DNA of 64,000 nt from Shinella granuli (GCF_004341885.1 NZ_SLVX01000013.1:62001-126000), one strand, 5' to 3'; numbered from the stretch's first letter, positions 1 to 9,731 are shown. Program-made: numbers and translations. The notes: generated from the sequence alone by a model not told the origin.

Positions 1-200
1 AAGCGCAGAAGAGCTACAATTCGCTCTCCTCGAAGTTCTCCTCCGTCATCGGCGGGCGCGGCGTGGACATCAGGAAGGCGGAGATCCCGAACAAGGGCAC
101 CTACTTCCGCGTCCGCATCCCGGCCGGCTCGCGCGAGGAGGCCAATGCGCTCTGCAACCGCTACAAGAGCGCCGGCGGCAGCTGCCTCGTCACCCGCTGA
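1..200 (+). CDS. SPOR-domain protein, C-terminal end only
   Basis: The frame starting at base 3 is open from the window edge to TGA at 198-200 and gives about 65 residues. They look like the end of a SPOR (sporulation-related repeat) domain: a VDIRKAEIPNKGTYFRVRIP core followed by a helix with two cysteines (ALCNRYKSAGGSCLV). SPOR domains bind denuded glycan strands of septal peptidoglycan. The gene lies directly upstream of nagZ in the same direction, fitting cell-wall metabolism. The N-terminus is outside the window, so nothing can be said about a membrane anchor. Family call from motif reading only. Confidence 0.8.
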   Translation, partial: AQKSYNSLSSKFSSVIGGRGVDIRKAEIPNKGTYFRVRIPAGSREEANALCNRYKSAGGSCLVTR

Positions 201-326
201 GGGGACACCGATTTCCTGGAGAGGCGCGGGCATGGTCCGCGCCTCTTCGATTCCGACCGGCCGCTGCCGCATGGGCGGGCAGGGCGCACCCTTCGTTTTC
301 CCCACCGAACCTTTAAGATTGCGGAC

Positions 327-1346
327 ATGAGCGAATCGAAATCCTTCCTTTCCGGCTGTAAGGGCCTCAGCCTGACCGCCGACGAAAAAGCCTTCTTCCG
401 CAGCGAGCGGCCCTGGGGCTTCATCCTGTTCGGCCGCAACATCGGCGAGCCGGCGCAGGTGGCGGACCTCACCGCGGAGATGCGCGACTGCCTCGGCGGC
501 GGGGCGGACATTCCGGTGCTGATCGACCAGGAGGGCGGCCGTGTCCAGCGCATCAGGCCGCCGCATGTGCAGCAATATCCGAATGCCGCCGCGCTCGGCG
601 CCATCTACCGCGCCGACGTGGAGAAGGGGCTGCGCGCCGCCTGGCTGATGTCGCGCCTGCACGCCTTCGATCTCCTGCGCCTCGGCATCAATGTCGATTG
701 CCTGCCGGTGCTCGACGTTGCCGTGCCGGGCGTGCACGACGTCATCGGCAACCGTGCCTATGGGCAGGAGCCTGAGATCGTCTCGGCCATGGGCGGGGCC
801 GCGGCCGAGGGCCTCAAGGCCGGCGGCCTGCTGCCGATCATGAAGCACATGCCCGGTCACGGCCGCACCATGGTCGATTCGCACCATGACCTGCCGGTGG
901 TGCATGCGAGCCGCGCCGAGCTGGAGGCCTGCGATTTCGTGCCCTTCCGGCGCATGAAGGACGAGCTGATGGCGATGTCCGCCCACATCGTCTTCACCGC
1001 CATCGATGCCGACAACCCGGCGACCACTTCGGCGACGGTGGTGAGCGAGATCATCCGCGGTCATATCGGCTTCGACGGGCTGCTGATGTCCGACGACGTG
1101 TCGATGAACGCGCTGAAGGGCGATATTGCCGCAAGAAGCCGGGGAATCATTGCCGCCGGCCTCGACATGGTGTTGCATTGCCATGGCATCATGGAGGAAA
1201 TGATCGCGGTGACCGAGAACGTTCCGCCGCTCACCGGCGACAGCCTGCGGCGGGCGAATGCGGTGCGCGCGGGCTTCCCGGCGCCGGACGGGGCGGACGA
1301 GGCGGCGCTGCGCGAGGAATTCAACGCCATGATCGCGGTGGCCTGA
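327..1346 (+). CDS. nagZ: Beta-N-acetylhexosaminidase NagZ (glycoside hydrolase family 3)
   Basis: A cytoplasmic enzyme of peptidoglycan recycling that removes GlcNAc from GlcNAc-anhydroMurNAc muropeptides. The 339-residue length is normal for single-domain GH3 NagZ. Visible motifs are DQEGGRVQRI (residues 67-76), KHMPGHGRT (173-181), the catalytic loop DSHHDLP (184-190) and the nucleophile segment LLMSDDVSM, with Asp256 the likely nucleophile. It sits between a SPOR-domain gene and scpA in the same direction, a common rhizobial order. Both start codon and stop are clear. Very likely correct. Confidence 0.95.
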   Translation: MSESKSFLSGCKGLSLTADEKAFFRSERPWGFILFGRNIGEPAQVADLTAEMRDCLGGGADIPVLIDQEGGRVQRIRPPHVQQYPNAAALGAIYRADVEKGLRAAWLMSRLHAFDLLRLGINVDCLPVLDVAVPGVHDVIGNRAYGQEPEIVSAMGGAAAEGLKAGGLLPIMKHMPGHGRTMVDSHHDLPVVHASRAELEACDFVPFRRMKDELMAMSAHIVFTAIDADNPATTSATVVSEIIRGHIGFDGLLMSDDVSMNALKGDIAARSRGIIAAGLDMVLHCHGIMEEMIAVTENVPPLTGDSLRRANAVRAGFPAPDGADEAALREEFNAMIAVA

Positions 1347-1404
1347 CGGTCGCCGCAAGCGGGGTCCCTCGGTCGCAGGCGCGCGGGACGAAGAAAGGGG
1401 CGAC

Positions 1405-2268
1405 GTGCAGGGAACGGGGTCGAAGCCACCGAAGAAGGGACGCGGCGCAGGGGCGCCGATGGCCGACCTGTGGCAGGACGCCGAGGCGCGGGGCCTTTCC
1501 GAGGAAAGCCTCGTCGTCGATCTCGCCGGCTTCGAAGGCCCGCTCGACCTTCTCCTGCATCTCGCCCGCACGCAGAAGGTGGATCTCACCCGCATCTCCG
1601 TGCTGGCGCTCGCCGAACAATATCTCGTCTTCATCGAGCGGGCGCGCAAGATCCGCATCGAGCTTGCCGCCGACTATCTCGTCATGGCGGCCTGGCTTGC
1701 CTATCTCAAGTCGCGCCTGCTCATTCCCAGGCAGGCGAAGGACGACGGCCCCTCCGGCGAGGAGATGGCGGCCAGCCTCGCCTTCCGCCTGAAGCGGCTG
1801 GAGGCGATGCGCGATGCGGCGACGCGCCTCGTCAACCGCAACCGCCTCGGCCGCGACGTCTTTGCCCGCGGCATGCCGGAGCACATTCCGACCGAGCGAC
1901 GCTCGTCCTTCGAGGCCTCGCTCTACGACCTGCTCAGCGCCTATTCTTCGCTGCGCCAGCGCCACGCGGTGACCCAGGTCACCATCGAGAAGCGCACGGT
2001 CTGGTCGCTTTCCGATGCGCGCGAGATCCTGTCGCTGCTCATCGGCGGCTTCGAGGACGATTGGGCGGCGCTCGACAGTTTCATCCTGCGTTACCTCAGC
2101 GACCCCGCGGAACGCACCACGGCGATCGCCAGTGCCTTCGCGGCGACGCTGGAGCTGGTCCGGGAAGGGCGCCTGGAACTGCGCCAGGACGGCGCCTTCC
2201 AGCCGATCTACCTGCGCCGCGGGCCGAAGCCCGAGGGCGACGATGACGGGGGCGACGGGCGTGGCTGA
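1405..2268 (+). CDS. scpA: Segregation and condensation protein A
   Basis: Kleisin subunit that bridges the SMC dimer and, with ScpB, forms bacterial condensin. The N-terminal segment FEGPLDLLLHLARTQKVDLTRI and the following ALAEQYL helix are the ScpA signature, and the C-terminal winged-helix part is present. The chosen start is a GTG preceded by AAAGGGG. An ATG 18 codons downstream (1459) also has a purine-rich stretch upstream and is a realistic alternative. It overlaps scpB, so the pair is translationally coupled. Confidence 0.93.
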   Translation: MQGTGSKPPKKGRGAGAPMADLWQDAEARGLSEESLVVDLAGFEGPLDLLLHLARTQKVDLTRISVLALAEQYLVFIERARKIRIELAADYLVMAAWLAYLKSRLLIPRQAKDDGPSGEEMAASLAFRLKRLEAMRDAATRLVNRNRLGRDVFARGMPEHIPTERRSSFEASLYDLLSAYSSLRQRHAVTQVTIEKRTVWSLSDAREILSLLIGGFEDDWAALDSFILRYLSDPAERTTAIASAFAATLELVREGRLELRQDGAFQPIYLRRGPKPEGDDDGGDGRG

Positions 2269-2974
2269 ACCGGGGGACGACGCACCGCGCGAGACGGACG
2301 GCGGCACGATCGTCGATCCGCGCCGGCTGCACGAGGCGGCGCGCATCGCCGAGGCGCTGGTCTTCGCCTCCGCCGGGCCTGTGTCGCAAGCCTATATCGC
2401 CGAGCGCCTGCCGCGCGGCGTCGACGTGCTGCATGTCATGCGCGAGCTGAAGGCGCTCTATGCCGGCCGCGGCGTCAATCTCGTCCAGCTCGACGATAGC
2501 TGGGCCTTCCGCACGGCGCCGGACCTCTCCTTCGCCATCCGTACCGACGAGACGGAGGTGCGCAAATTGTCGCGCGCCGCGCTGGAGGTCCTGTCGATCA
2601 TCGCCTATCACCAGCCCGTCACGCGCGCCGAGATCGAGGATATCCGCGGCGTGCAGACGTCCAAGGGCACGCTCGACGTGCTGATGGAAGCGGGCTGGGT
2701 GCGTTTCCGCGGCCGCCGCCGCTCGCCGGGCCGCCCGGTGACCTTCGGCACGACGCGCGATTTCCTCGATCATTTCGGCCTCGAAGACCTACGCGACCTG
2801 CCGGGCCTCGAAGAGCTCAAGGGCGCCGGCCTCCTGTCCGGCCGCATCCCCTCCAATTTCCAGGTTCCCATGCCGCTGCGCGAGGACGAACTGGCGGAGG
2901 ACGAGGACCCGATCACCCAGTTCGACCTCGAAGAACTCGGTCTCTTGACACCGGGCGGAAAAGAAGACGAATAG
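2243..2974 (+). CDS. scpB: Segregation and condensation protein B
   Basis: Winged-helix partner of ScpA in the SMC-ScpAB condensin complex. The segment LSRAALEVLSIIAYHQPVTR and the following EIEDIRGVQ are diagnostic. From ATG 2243 the protein has 243 residues and overlaps the end of scpA by 26 bases. A GTG at 2261, overlapping the scpA stop, is an equally credible start and would give MAEPGDD. The acidic C-terminal tail (about 40 residues, rich in D and E) is typical of rhizobial ScpB. Confidence 0.93.
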   Translation: MTGATGVAEPGDDAPRETDGGTIVDPRRLHEAARIAEALVFASAGPVSQAYIAERLPRGVDVLHVMRELKALYAGRGVNLVQLDDSWAFRTAPDLSFAIRTDETEVRKLSRAALEVLSIIAYHQPVTRAEIEDIRGVQTSKGTLDVLMEAGWVRFRGRRRSPGRPVTFGTTRDFLDHFGLEDLRDLPGLEELKGAGLLSGRIPSNFQVPMPLREDELAEDEDPITQFDLEELGLLTPGGKEDE

Positions 2975-2983
2975 ACGAAGCTT

Positions 2984-3070
2984 ATAGAGCGGTTCCGGCA
3001 AAGCGCGTCGCGGTTTTGCGCGCGCAGCCGTGCCAGAACAAACGGTTGGAGCATTTTCGCGCTTCGAAGG
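2984..3070. repeat. RIME-type rhizobial intergenic repeat, copy 1
   Basis: This intergenic stretch begins AGAGCGGTTCCGGCAAA, contains CGGTTTTGCG and ends near GGAGCATTTTCGCG. It aligns block for block with 40614-40715 (AGAGC, TTCC, GCAAA, GCGGTTTTGCG, then a GAGC-TTTTCGCG block). Such mosaic elements are dispersed in Rhizobiaceae chromosomes. It fills the space between scpB and the ABC ATPase gene. Exact ends are uncertain. Confidence 0.6.
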
Positions 3071-3136
3071 CGCGCAGGATGCGCCCGCAGGACTGCATCG
3101 TCGGCCGCGGCCGGCGACAGGGAAAGACTTCGGCCC

Positions 3137-4240
3137 ATGGTTTTGGATCCGTCAGGCTCCAACGGTATCGAGACGAGGCGGGCATCGGCGGTGACCTTCG
3201 CGGCGCGCCTGTCCTTCGAGGATATCCACCACAGCTACCACAACAAGGAGACGATCCGCGGCATTTCGCTGACGGCGGAGCCCGGCGCGGTCCTCTGCCT
3301 GCTCGGCCCATCCGGTTCCGGCAAGACGACGCTGCTGCGCATTGCCGCCGGCATCGAGGCACAGACGGCCGGCCGCGTGCTCCTGAACGACCGCGAGATT
3401 GCCGGCCCCGCCGTCTTCCTGCCGCCCGAGCGGCGCGGCGTCGGCCTGATGTTCCAGGATTTCGCGCTCTTCCCCCACATGACGGTGCTCGACAATGTGC
3501 GCTTCGGCCTGACGGCCCTGCCGCGCGCCGAGGCCGAGGCGGAGGCGCGCGTCGCGCTCGAACGCGTCGGTCTGTTGCACTACGCCCAGAAGTTTCCACA
3601 TGTTCTTTCGGGCGGCGAGCAGCAGCGCGTGGCGCTCGCCAGGGCGCTCGCTCCGCGCCCTTCGGTGCTTTTGATGGACGAGCCGTTCTCCGGGCTCGAT
3701 TCGCGCCTCAAGGATTCGATCCGTGCCGATACGCTGGCGATCCTGCGCCAGTCGCGCGCCAGCGCCATCGTGGTGACGCACGATGCGGAGGAGGCGATGC
3801 GCATGGGCGACCGGATCGCGCTTCTGAAGAACGGCCGGCTCGTGCAGGTGGGCACGGCGGAAGAGCTCTATCTGCACCCGAAAAACATCTTCGCCGCCGC
3901 CTTTTTCTCCGAAATCAACGAATTTCCCGGCCGTGTGCGCGGCGGCGTGGTCGAAACGCCGCTCGGCAATGTCGACGGCACGCGGTTTTCCGATGGCCAG
4001 AAGGTCCATGTCGCGGTGCGCCTTTCGGGGCTGCGCGTGATGGAACGGGGCGGCGAAATCCCCGCGCGCATATTGTCGCGGCGCTTTCTCGGGGTGGTCG
4101 AGCTCCTCGATCTGGCCGTGCCCGGCACCGACCGGCCGATCCGGGCGCGCGTCAGGGCCGATCAATTGGCTTCCGGATTGCGCGACGTCACGCTTTCGGC
4201 TAACCACCGCGACATTCTAGTGTTTGAAAAAGACGGCTGA
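3137..4240 (+). CDS. Orphan ABC transporter ATP-binding protein (FbpC/PotA/MalK-like)
   Basis: A full-length 367-residue ATPase of the importer type. Walker A is GPSGSGKT (57-64), the Q-loop is LMFQDF (about 104-109), the signature LSGGEQQ (157-163), Walker B VLLMDEP (177-183) and the switch His lies in VVTHDAEEA. The remaining C-terminal part looks like an OB-fold/TOBE regulatory domain. No permease or binding-protein gene is nearby; it stands between a repeat element and tatA. It could therefore energise a transporter encoded elsewhere, and the substrate cannot be read from sequence. Iron, polyamine or sugar-phosphate systems are only family guesses. Confidence 0.88.
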   Translation: MVLDPSGSNGIETRRASAVTFAARLSFEDIHHSYHNKETIRGISLTAEPGAVLCLLGPSGSGKTTLLRIAAGIEAQTAGRVLLNDREIAGPAVFLPPERRGVGLMFQDFALFPHMTVLDNVRFGLTALPRAEAEAEARVALERVGLLHYAQKFPHVLSGGEQQRVALARALAPRPSVLLMDEPFSGLDSRLKDSIRADTLAILRQSRASAIVVTHDAEEAMRMGDRIALLKNGRLVQVGTAEELYLHPKNIFAAAFFSEINEFPGRVRGGVVETPLGNVDGTRFSDGQKVHVAVRLSGLRVMERGGEIPARILSRRFLGVVELLDLAVPGTDRPIRARVRADQLASGLRDVTLSANHRDILVFEKDG

Positions 4241-4282
4241 ACGTCTTACATCGGGGTACGAGTTCGAAAGGGAGTCGAGATT

Positions 4283-4480
4283 ATGGGTTCTTTCAGCATC
4301 TGGCATTGGCTGATCGTTCTGGTGGTGGTGCTGCTGCTGTTCGGCCGCGGCAAGATTCCGGAACTGATGGGCGATGTCGCCAAGGGCATCAAGAATTTCA
4401 AGAAGGGCATGTCCGACGAGGAAGCCGCCGCCGCCGACAAGGCCAAGACCGTCGACCACAAGGCTGACGAGGTCAAGTGA
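4283..4480 (+). CDS. tatA: Sec-independent translocase subunit TatA
   Basis: Pore-forming subunit of the twin-arginine pathway, which exports folded proteins across the inner membrane. The 65-residue protein has one N-terminal membrane helix ([14 protein letters not shown]), the [12 protein letters not shown] hinge and an amphipathic helix ([11 protein letters not shown]), then a short acidic tail. AAAGGGAG lies just upstream of the ATG. First gene of a tatABC operon. Confidence 0.95.
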   Translation: MGSFSIWHWLIVLVVVLLLFGRGKIPELMGDVAKGIKNFKKGMSDEEAAAADKAKTVDHKADEVK

Positions 4481-4530
4481 CCGGCGCTCGGCCGCGGACG
4501 GTGGTTCGCGGCCCATGAGGACAGTACCCT

Positions 4531-5130
4531 ATGCTTGATGTCGGCTGGACCGAAATACTCGTCATCGCGATCGTCCTGATCATCGTGGTCGGTCCGAAGG
4601 ACCTGCCGCAGATGCTGCGCACGTTCGGCCGCATGATGTCGAAGATGCGCGGCATGGCGAGCGATTTCCGCCAGCAGTTCGACGAGGCGCTGCGCGAAGC
4701 GGACCTCGAGGACGTCAAGAAGACGATCGGCGAGGCGCAGAAGCTCAATCCGCTGAACACCATTCGCGAGGCGGTCAATCCGCTGCGCCAGATGGGCGAC
4801 GAGATCAAGGCGGACCTGCAGAAGTCGACGAGTTCCGTCTCCTCGGCAACGCCCGCGGCCGTGCCGGCCGAAAGCGTCACCGGCAGCACGCCGGTCGCCG
4901 TACCTTCCGAAGCGCAGAAGCCTCCCTCGGCCGAGCCCGTTGCCGCCGTTCCGCTGAAGGCGGGGCCGACCAGGAAGACGGCGACGAAAAAGCCTGCCGA
5001 GGGCACTGACAAGGCGGCAAAGCCGCGCAAGGCGCCCGCCAAGGCCGAGGGCGGCGTCAAGGCCGCCGGCGAGAAGAAGGCCGCGCCCGCCAGGGCCAGG
5101 ACTGCAAAGACCAAGAAGGGCGACGCATGA
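4531..5130 (+). CDS. tatB: Sec-independent translocase subunit TatB
   Basis: Together with TatC it forms the receptor for twin-arginine signal peptides. The N-terminus MLDVGWTEILVIAIVLIIV with the following GPKDLPQMLRTFGRMM is the TatB signature. The C-terminal third is low-complexity, rich in Ala, Lys and Pro (about residues 110-199), as in other rhizobial TatB proteins. The end overlaps the tatC start by 4 bases (ATGA), so the two are translationally coupled. Confidence 0.95.
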   Translation: MLDVGWTEILVIAIVLIIVVGPKDLPQMLRTFGRMMSKMRGMASDFRQQFDEALREADLEDVKKTIGEAQKLNPLNTIREAVNPLRQMGDEIKADLQKSTSSVSSATPAAVPAESVTGSTPVAVPSEAQKPPSAEPVAAVPLKAGPTRKTATKKPAEGTDKAAKPRKAPAKAEGGVKAAGEKKAAPARARTAKTKKGDA

Positions 5131-5963
5131 GCGGCGACATCGAAGACAAGCCCCAGCCGCTCATCGAGCACCTGATCGAGCTTCGCCAGCGCCTGCTGTG
5201 GGCCGTCGGGGCGTTCTTCGTCGCCTTCCTCGTCTGCTTCTATTTCGCCAAGCAGCTGTTCAACCTGCTCGTCCTGCCGTTCAAATGGTCGGTGGAATGG
5301 GCGGGGCTCTCGCACCGCAATGTCGAGCTGATCTATACGGCGCCGCAGGAATTCTTCTTCACGCAGATCAAGGTCGCCATGTTCGGCGCGCTGGTCATCG
5401 CGTTTCCGGTCATCGCCCAGCAGGTCTACAAGTTCGTCGCGCCCGGCCTCTACAAGAACGAGCGCGCCGCCTTCCTGCCGTTCCTGATCGCCTCGCCGAT
5501 CCTCTTCCTCATCGGCGCCGCGCTGGTCTATTTCTTCTTCACGCCCATGGTCATGTGGTTCTTCCTGGCCATGGAGCAGGGCGGCGGCGAGGGACAGGTC
5601 TCGATCCAGCTCCTGCCGAAGGTGTCCGAATATCTCAGCCTCATCATGTCGCTGATCTTCGCCTTCGGCCTCGTCTTCCAGCTCCCGGTGGTTTCCTCGC
5701 TCCTGGTGCGGGCCGGCTTCATCGATTCGAAGGTGCTTGCCGACAAGCGCAAATACGCGATCGTCATCGCCTTCGTGGTCGCCGCCGTGCTGACGCCGCC
5801 CGATCCGGTTTCCCAGATCGGCCTTGCACTGCCGGCCATCCTTCTCTACGAGATTTCCATCTATACGGCCCGACTCATCGAACGGCAGCGGGCGAGCGCC
5901 TCGAACGCGCAGGATGCGGAGAACGAGGTCGTTGCAACGCCGGAAGAGGCCGACAAGGCCTGA
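5127..5963 (+). CDS. tatC: Sec-independent translocase subunit TatC
   Basis: Polytopic membrane core of the Tat translocon that reads the twin-arginine motif. The 278-residue protein starts MSGDIEDKPQPLIEHLIELRQRLL, the conserved TatC N-terminus (HLxELRxRL), and carries six hydrophobic segments, including the VAAVLTPPDPVSQ loop before the last two. Start overlaps the tatB stop. Last gene of tatABC, followed about 70 bases later by serS. Confidence 0.96.
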   Translation: MSGDIEDKPQPLIEHLIELRQRLLWAVGAFFVAFLVCFYFAKQLFNLLVLPFKWSVEWAGLSHRNVELIYTAPQEFFFTQIKVAMFGALVIAFPVIAQQVYKFVAPGLYKNERAAFLPFLIASPILFLIGAALVYFFFTPMVMWFFLAMEQGGGEGQVSIQLLPKVSEYLSLIMSLIFAFGLVFQLPVVSSLLVRAGFIDSKVLADKRKYAIVIAFVVAAVLTPPDPVSQIGLALPAILLYEISIYTARLIERQRASASNAQDAENEVVATPEEADKA

Positions 5964-6032
5964 TCTTCGGCGTTGCCGCACTGTGCTGCCGGGCGCGGGT
6001 GGGCCTCAATCCACGGAACGCCTGGAACGACA

Positions 6033-7316
6033 ATGCTTGATATCAAATGGATCCGCGACAACGCCGCCGCTCTCGACGCCGCCCTGGCAAAGCGCGGCGC
6101 CAGCCCCCTGGCCCAGGCCCTCATCGATCTCGACGAGAAGCGCCGCAGCGTCATCCAGAAGGCGCAGGACATGCAGTCGCGCCGCAACGCCGCCTCCAAG
6201 GAGATCGGCGCGGCGATGGCGGCGAAGAACAGCGAACTTGCCGACAGGCTGAAGGCCGAGGTCTCGGCCATCAAGGACCAGCTTCCCGCGGCGGAAGAGG
6301 AAGAGCGCCAGGTCACCGCCGAGCTCAACGACGCCCTGTCGCGCATCCCGAACATCCCGCTCGACGACGTGCCGGTCGGTACGGACGAGACCGGCAATGT
6401 GGAAAAGCTGAAATGGGGCGAAAAGCCCGGCTGGAACCACAAGGCGCTGGAGCACTACGAGATCGGCGAAGCCCTCGGCTACATGGATTTCGAGGCCGCG
6501 GCGAAGATCGCCGGCTCGCGCTTCACTGTGCTGAAGGGCCAGCTCGCGCGCCTCGAACGCGCCCTCGGCCAGTTCATGATCGACGTGCATACCGGCGAGC
6601 ATGGCTATACGGAAGTGCATGCGCCGCTGCTGGTGCGCGACGACGCCATGTTCGGCACCGGCCAGTTGCCGAAATTCTCCGAGGACCTGTTCCGCACCAC
6701 GGACGGCCGCTGGCTGATCCCGACCGCGGAGGTCTCGCTCACCAACCTCGTGCGCGAGGATATCCTCGACCAGGAGAAGCTGCCGCTGCGCTTTACCGCG
6801 CTGACGCCGTGCTTCCGCTCGGAAGCCGGTTCGGCCGGCCGCGACACGCGCGGCATGCTGCGCCAGCACCAGTTCATGAAGTGCGAGCTCGTCTCGATCA
6901 CCGATGCGGAAAGCTCGATCGACGAGCACGAGCGCATGACGGCCTGCGCCGAGGAGATCCTGAAGCGCCTCGGCCTGCACTATCGCATCATGACGCTGTG
7001 CACCGGCGACATGGGGTTCGGCGCCCGCAAGACCTACGACCTCGAAGTCTGGCTGCCGGGACAGGACACGTTCCGCGAGATCTCATCCTGCTCGGTCTGC
7101 GGCGATTTCCAGGCGCGCCGCATGAACGCGCGCTACCGCGGCAAGGACGACAAGGCGACGAAGTTCGTGCACACGCTGAACGGCTCGGGAACGGCCGTCG
7201 GCCGCGCGCTGATCGCCGTCATGGAGAACTACCTCAACGAGGACGGCTCGGTCACCGTGCCGGACGTGCTGCTGCCCTATATGGGCGGCCTGAAGAAGAT
7301 CGAGAAGGCCGCCTGA
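6033..7316 (+). CDS. serS: Seryl-tRNA synthetase
   Basis: Charges tRNA-Ser with serine. The 427 residues match the family. The N-terminal 110 residues form the long coiled-coil arm that contacts the tRNA ([19 protein letters not shown]...). Class II motif 2 ([24 protein letters not shown]) and motif 3 ([17 protein letters not shown]) are clear. The ATG at 6033 (MLDIKWIRD) was chosen because SerRS proteins begin with this sequence; the open frame extends 20 codons upstream without similarity. Confidence 0.97.
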   Translation: MLDIKWIRDNAAALDAALAKRGASPLAQALIDLDEKRRSVIQKAQDMQSRRNAASKEIGAAMAAKNSELADRLKAEVSAIKDQLPAAEEEERQVTAELNDALSRIPNIPLDDVPVGTDETGNVEKLKWGEKPGWNHKALEHYEIGEALGYMDFEAAAKIAGSRFTVLKGQLARLERALGQFMIDVHTGEHGYTEVHAPLLVRDDAMFGTGQLPKFSEDLFRTTDGRWLIPTAEVSLTNLVREDILDQEKLPLRFTALTPCFRSEAGSAGRDTRGMLRQHQFMKCELVSITDAESSIDEHERMTACAEEILKRLGLHYRIMTLCTGDMGFGARKTYDLEVWLPGQDTFREISSCSVCGDFQARRMNARYRGKDDKATKFVHTLNGSGTAVGRALIAVMENYLNEDGSVTVPDVLLPYMGGLKKIEKAA

Positions 7317-7335
7317 GGCGGAAGGCGGAGACGAG

Positions 7336-8106
7336 ATGCGCATTCTTCTGACGAACGACGATGGTATCCACGCCGAGGGCCTCGCGGCCCTCGAACGGAT
7401 CGCGCGCGAACTGACGGACGACGTCTGGATCGTCGCGCCCGAGACGGACCAGAGCGGCCTTGCCCATTCGCTGACGCTCTCCGAGCCGCTGCGCCTCAGG
7501 AAGATCGACGACAAGCGCTACGCGCTGCGCGGCACGCCGACGGACTGCGTCATCATGGGCGTGCGCGAAGTGCTCGACGAGAAGCCGGACCTCGTGCTGT
7601 CGGGCGTCAATGTCGGGGCCAACATGGCCGACGACGTCACCTATTCGGGCACGATCGCCGGCGCGATCGAGGGCACGCTGCAGGGCATCAAGTCCATGGC
7701 GCTGAGCCAGGCCTACAACCATGCCGGCGGCCGCGTCGTGCCGTGGGAGGTCGCCGAAAGCTTCGCGCCGAAGCTGATCCGCCAGTTGATGGATGTCGAG
7801 CTGCCGGACTGGACCTTCTTCAACATCAATTTCCCGAACTGCGCGCCTGCGGAGCTCAACGGCGTCGAGGTCACCAGCCAGGGCAAGCTCGATTTCGGCC
7901 TGACGATCGACGAGCGCATGGACGGCCGCGGCTACCCCTATTACTGGCTGCGCTTCGGCGAGCGGAAGGGCGATTTCCGCGCCGGAACGGATATCCATGC
8001 AGTGAAGAACCACAAGATCTCCGTGACGCCGCTCAAGCTCGACCTCACGGACTATACGGTGCTGGACCGCGTGCAGCGCGTGCTCAACGGCGAGGATGCG
8101 GATTGA
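7336..8106 (+). CDS. surE: 5'/3'-nucleotidase SurE
   Basis: Metal-dependent survival protein with nucleoside 5'/3'-monophosphatase activity. The N-terminus [16 protein letters not shown] holds the paired-Asp metal site, [15 protein letters not shown] is the second conserved loop, and [25 protein letters not shown] is the SurE core. Length 256 is normal. It lies 20 bases after serS and its stop overlaps the TTG start of pcm, the frequent surE-pcm pairing. Confidence 0.96.
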   Translation: MRILLTNDDGIHAEGLAALERIARELTDDVWIVAPETDQSGLAHSLTLSEPLRLRKIDDKRYALRGTPTDCVIMGVREVLDEKPDLVLSGVNVGANMADDVTYSGTIAGAIEGTLQGIKSMALSQAYNHAGGRVVPWEVAESFAPKLIRQLMDVELPDWTFFNINFPNCAPAELNGVEVTSQGKLDFGLTIDERMDGRGYPYYWLRFGERKGDFRAGTDIHAVKNHKISVTPLKLDLTDYTVLDRVQRVLNGEDAD

Positions 8107-8759
8107 ACACGGGACGGGTGATCGAGAAAGAGGGTTTTGCCGCGCTGGCCCTGCGCCTGCGCGGCCAGGGCATCAACAATCTCGACCTGCTGACCGCCGT
8201 GGAGCAGACGCCGCGCACGCTTTTCGTGCCGCCGCAATTTGCCGGCGAGGCCTATTCGCGCCGGGTCCTGCCGCTCGACTGCGGGTCCTTCATGGAGGGG
8301 ATCGACCTTTCCGTGCGGCTCCTGCACCTCCTGAACCTCAAGGCCGGCCAGCGCATCCTCGAGGTCGGCACCGGCTCCGGCTTCACCGCCGCGGTCATGG
8401 GACGCCTGACGGAGCGCGTGCTCACCGTAGACCGCTACCGCACGCTCGCCACCAATGCGCAGCAATCCATCGAGAAGGCCGGCATCCGCAATGTCATCGT
8501 GCGCCAGGCCGATGGCAGCAACGGCATGCCGGGCGAGGGCACCTTCGACCGCATCCTCGTCACCGCCGCCTTTCCGGCCCTGCCGCGCTTCTTCGCCGAG
8601 CAACTGGTGTCCGGCGGCATGCTGATCGCCCCCGTGATGGTCAGCGAAACCGAATGTCGCATGCTGAAGCTGGTCAAGACCGGCAGCCGCTTCGATCGTG
8701 AGGACCTTTTCGAGGTGCCCTACCTGCCGATCGTTCCCCAGATGGCGCAGGCCCTCTGA
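8103..8759 (+). CDS. pcm: Protein-L-isoaspartate O-methyltransferase
   Basis: Repairs isoaspartyl residues in damaged proteins using S-adenosylmethionine. The methyltransferase motif I is [18 protein letters not shown], preceded by the [18 protein letters not shown] segment. The likely start is TTG at 8103, overlapping the surE stop (TTGA), with GAGG about 7 bases upstream. GTG at 8118 is a second choice. From TTG the product has 218 residues. The usual PCMT substrate-site motif around the first conserved Ser is replaced by SFMEG, seen in the alphaproteobacterial subgroup. Confidence 0.88.
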   Translation: MNTGRVIEKEGFAALALRLRGQGINNLDLLTAVEQTPRTLFVPPQFAGEAYSRRVLPLDCGSFMEGIDLSVRLLHLLNLKAGQRILEVGTGSGFTAAVMGRLTERVLTVDRYRTLATNAQQSIEKAGIRNVIVRQADGSNGMPGEGTFDRILVTAAFPALPRFFAEQLVSGGMLIAPVMVSETECRMLKLVKTGSRFDREDLFEVPYLPIVPQMAQAL

Positions 8760-8896
8760 TCCACTTCCATAAACCGTTTCTTCTCGTCCGCCAGGCGAAC
8801 GCCCGCTGAGTCTTTCGGCATTTTTGCCGGAAAACCAGCGCATCCGTCCTGCGCGGCTGCTCGTTTCGCGCGAATTCCTCATGTGAATACAGCGCG

Positions 8897-8912
8897 TTAA
8901 CCTTTTGTTAAC
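8897..8912 (+). promoter_or_regulatory. CtrA-type box upstream of the 9008 gene
   Basis: The sequence is TTAA-CCTTTTG-TTAAC, an exact match to the alphaproteobacterial cell-cycle regulator consensus TTAA-N7-TTAAC. It lies about 95 bases upstream of the hypothetical gene at 9008 in an otherwise geneless 248-base interval after pcm. It predicts cell-cycle control of that gene. Confidence 0.65.
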
Positions 8913-9007
8913 CAGCGCAAGCTTCGCGCAAGCTTCGGGGCGTAGGCCGGTAGCGAAGCAGAAACTTCCACGCAGGACGCCGGTTTTCCAAGGGTGCGGC
9001 CGTTCCG

Positions 9008-9649
9008 ATGGAGAGGGAAATGCACGTCTCGAACAGGATCGCCAGCAGCTCGACCAGCGACAGCCTCGCCTATCTCGCGACCAAGGCTGCGGGCAAGGTT
9101 GCCGAAGACAATGCGGAGACCGGCTCGACCGCGCAGTTGGCCGGCGGCAGCTACGATCCCTCCGCCCATGTCGGTCTTTCGGTCGATGCCCTGCTCGTCC
9201 TCAGCGTCGCCAAGGAAGAGACGGCTTACAGTCAGCCGGCGCTTACCGAGGCCGAGCGCGCGAACCTTGATACGGCAGCGCTGGAAAAGCGCGAATATAC
9301 GGCCTTCGGCCACTTCCTGGAGGAGGGCGACCGCAAGGCCTATTACCGTGCCTATATCGAATATTTCGACAGCATGTCGGCCGAGGACCAGCGCAGCGCC
9401 CGCTATGCCGGCACGCGCGAGCCTGCCGTCGCCGCGCTCCGCGCCATCGCCTACAATGAGAGCGCCCTCGACATGACGGCGCCCGACGCCGCCCTCGAAA
9501 ACGTGACGGCCGCCGACGACAGGGCGACCCGGCGTGCGACGCCCATCTCCGCGATCTTCCAGCCGAGCCAGGCGGATTTCGAGAACGCCGCCCGCGTCGT
9601 CACCAGCCGCATCTCGCGCGCCGACACCATGTACGCGACCGGCTTCTGA
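9008..9649 (+). CDS. Conserved hypothetical protein, function unknown
   Basis: I do not recognise this 213-residue protein. It has no signal peptide or membrane segment, an Ala/Thr/Ser-rich N-terminus (ASSSTSDSLAYLATKAAG) and a central charged helical part (REYTAFGHFLEEGDRKAYYRAYIEYFDSM). Starts at 9008 (MEREMHVSN) or ATG 9020 (MHVSN) are both possible; GGAGAGGG precedes the second. A perfect CtrA-type box lies about 95 bases upstream, so it may be cell-cycle expressed. It stands alone between pcm and the LytM-factor gene. Confidence 0.75.
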   Translation: MEREMHVSNRIASSSTSDSLAYLATKAAGKVAEDNAETGSTAQLAGGSYDPSAHVGLSVDALLVLSVAKEETAYSQPALTEAERANLDTAALEKREYTAFGHFLEEGDRKAYYRAYIEYFDSMSAEDQRSARYAGTREPAVAALRAIAYNESALDMTAPDAALENVTAADDRATRRATPISAIFQPSQADFENAARVVTSRISRADTMYATGF

Positions 9650-9731
9650 GCCGCCTCCATGCCTCTTCCGCCACGGTGCGGATGCGCCATGGTTATCAAT
9701 TCATCAAAAAAACAATGCGGATAGGCCTGCT

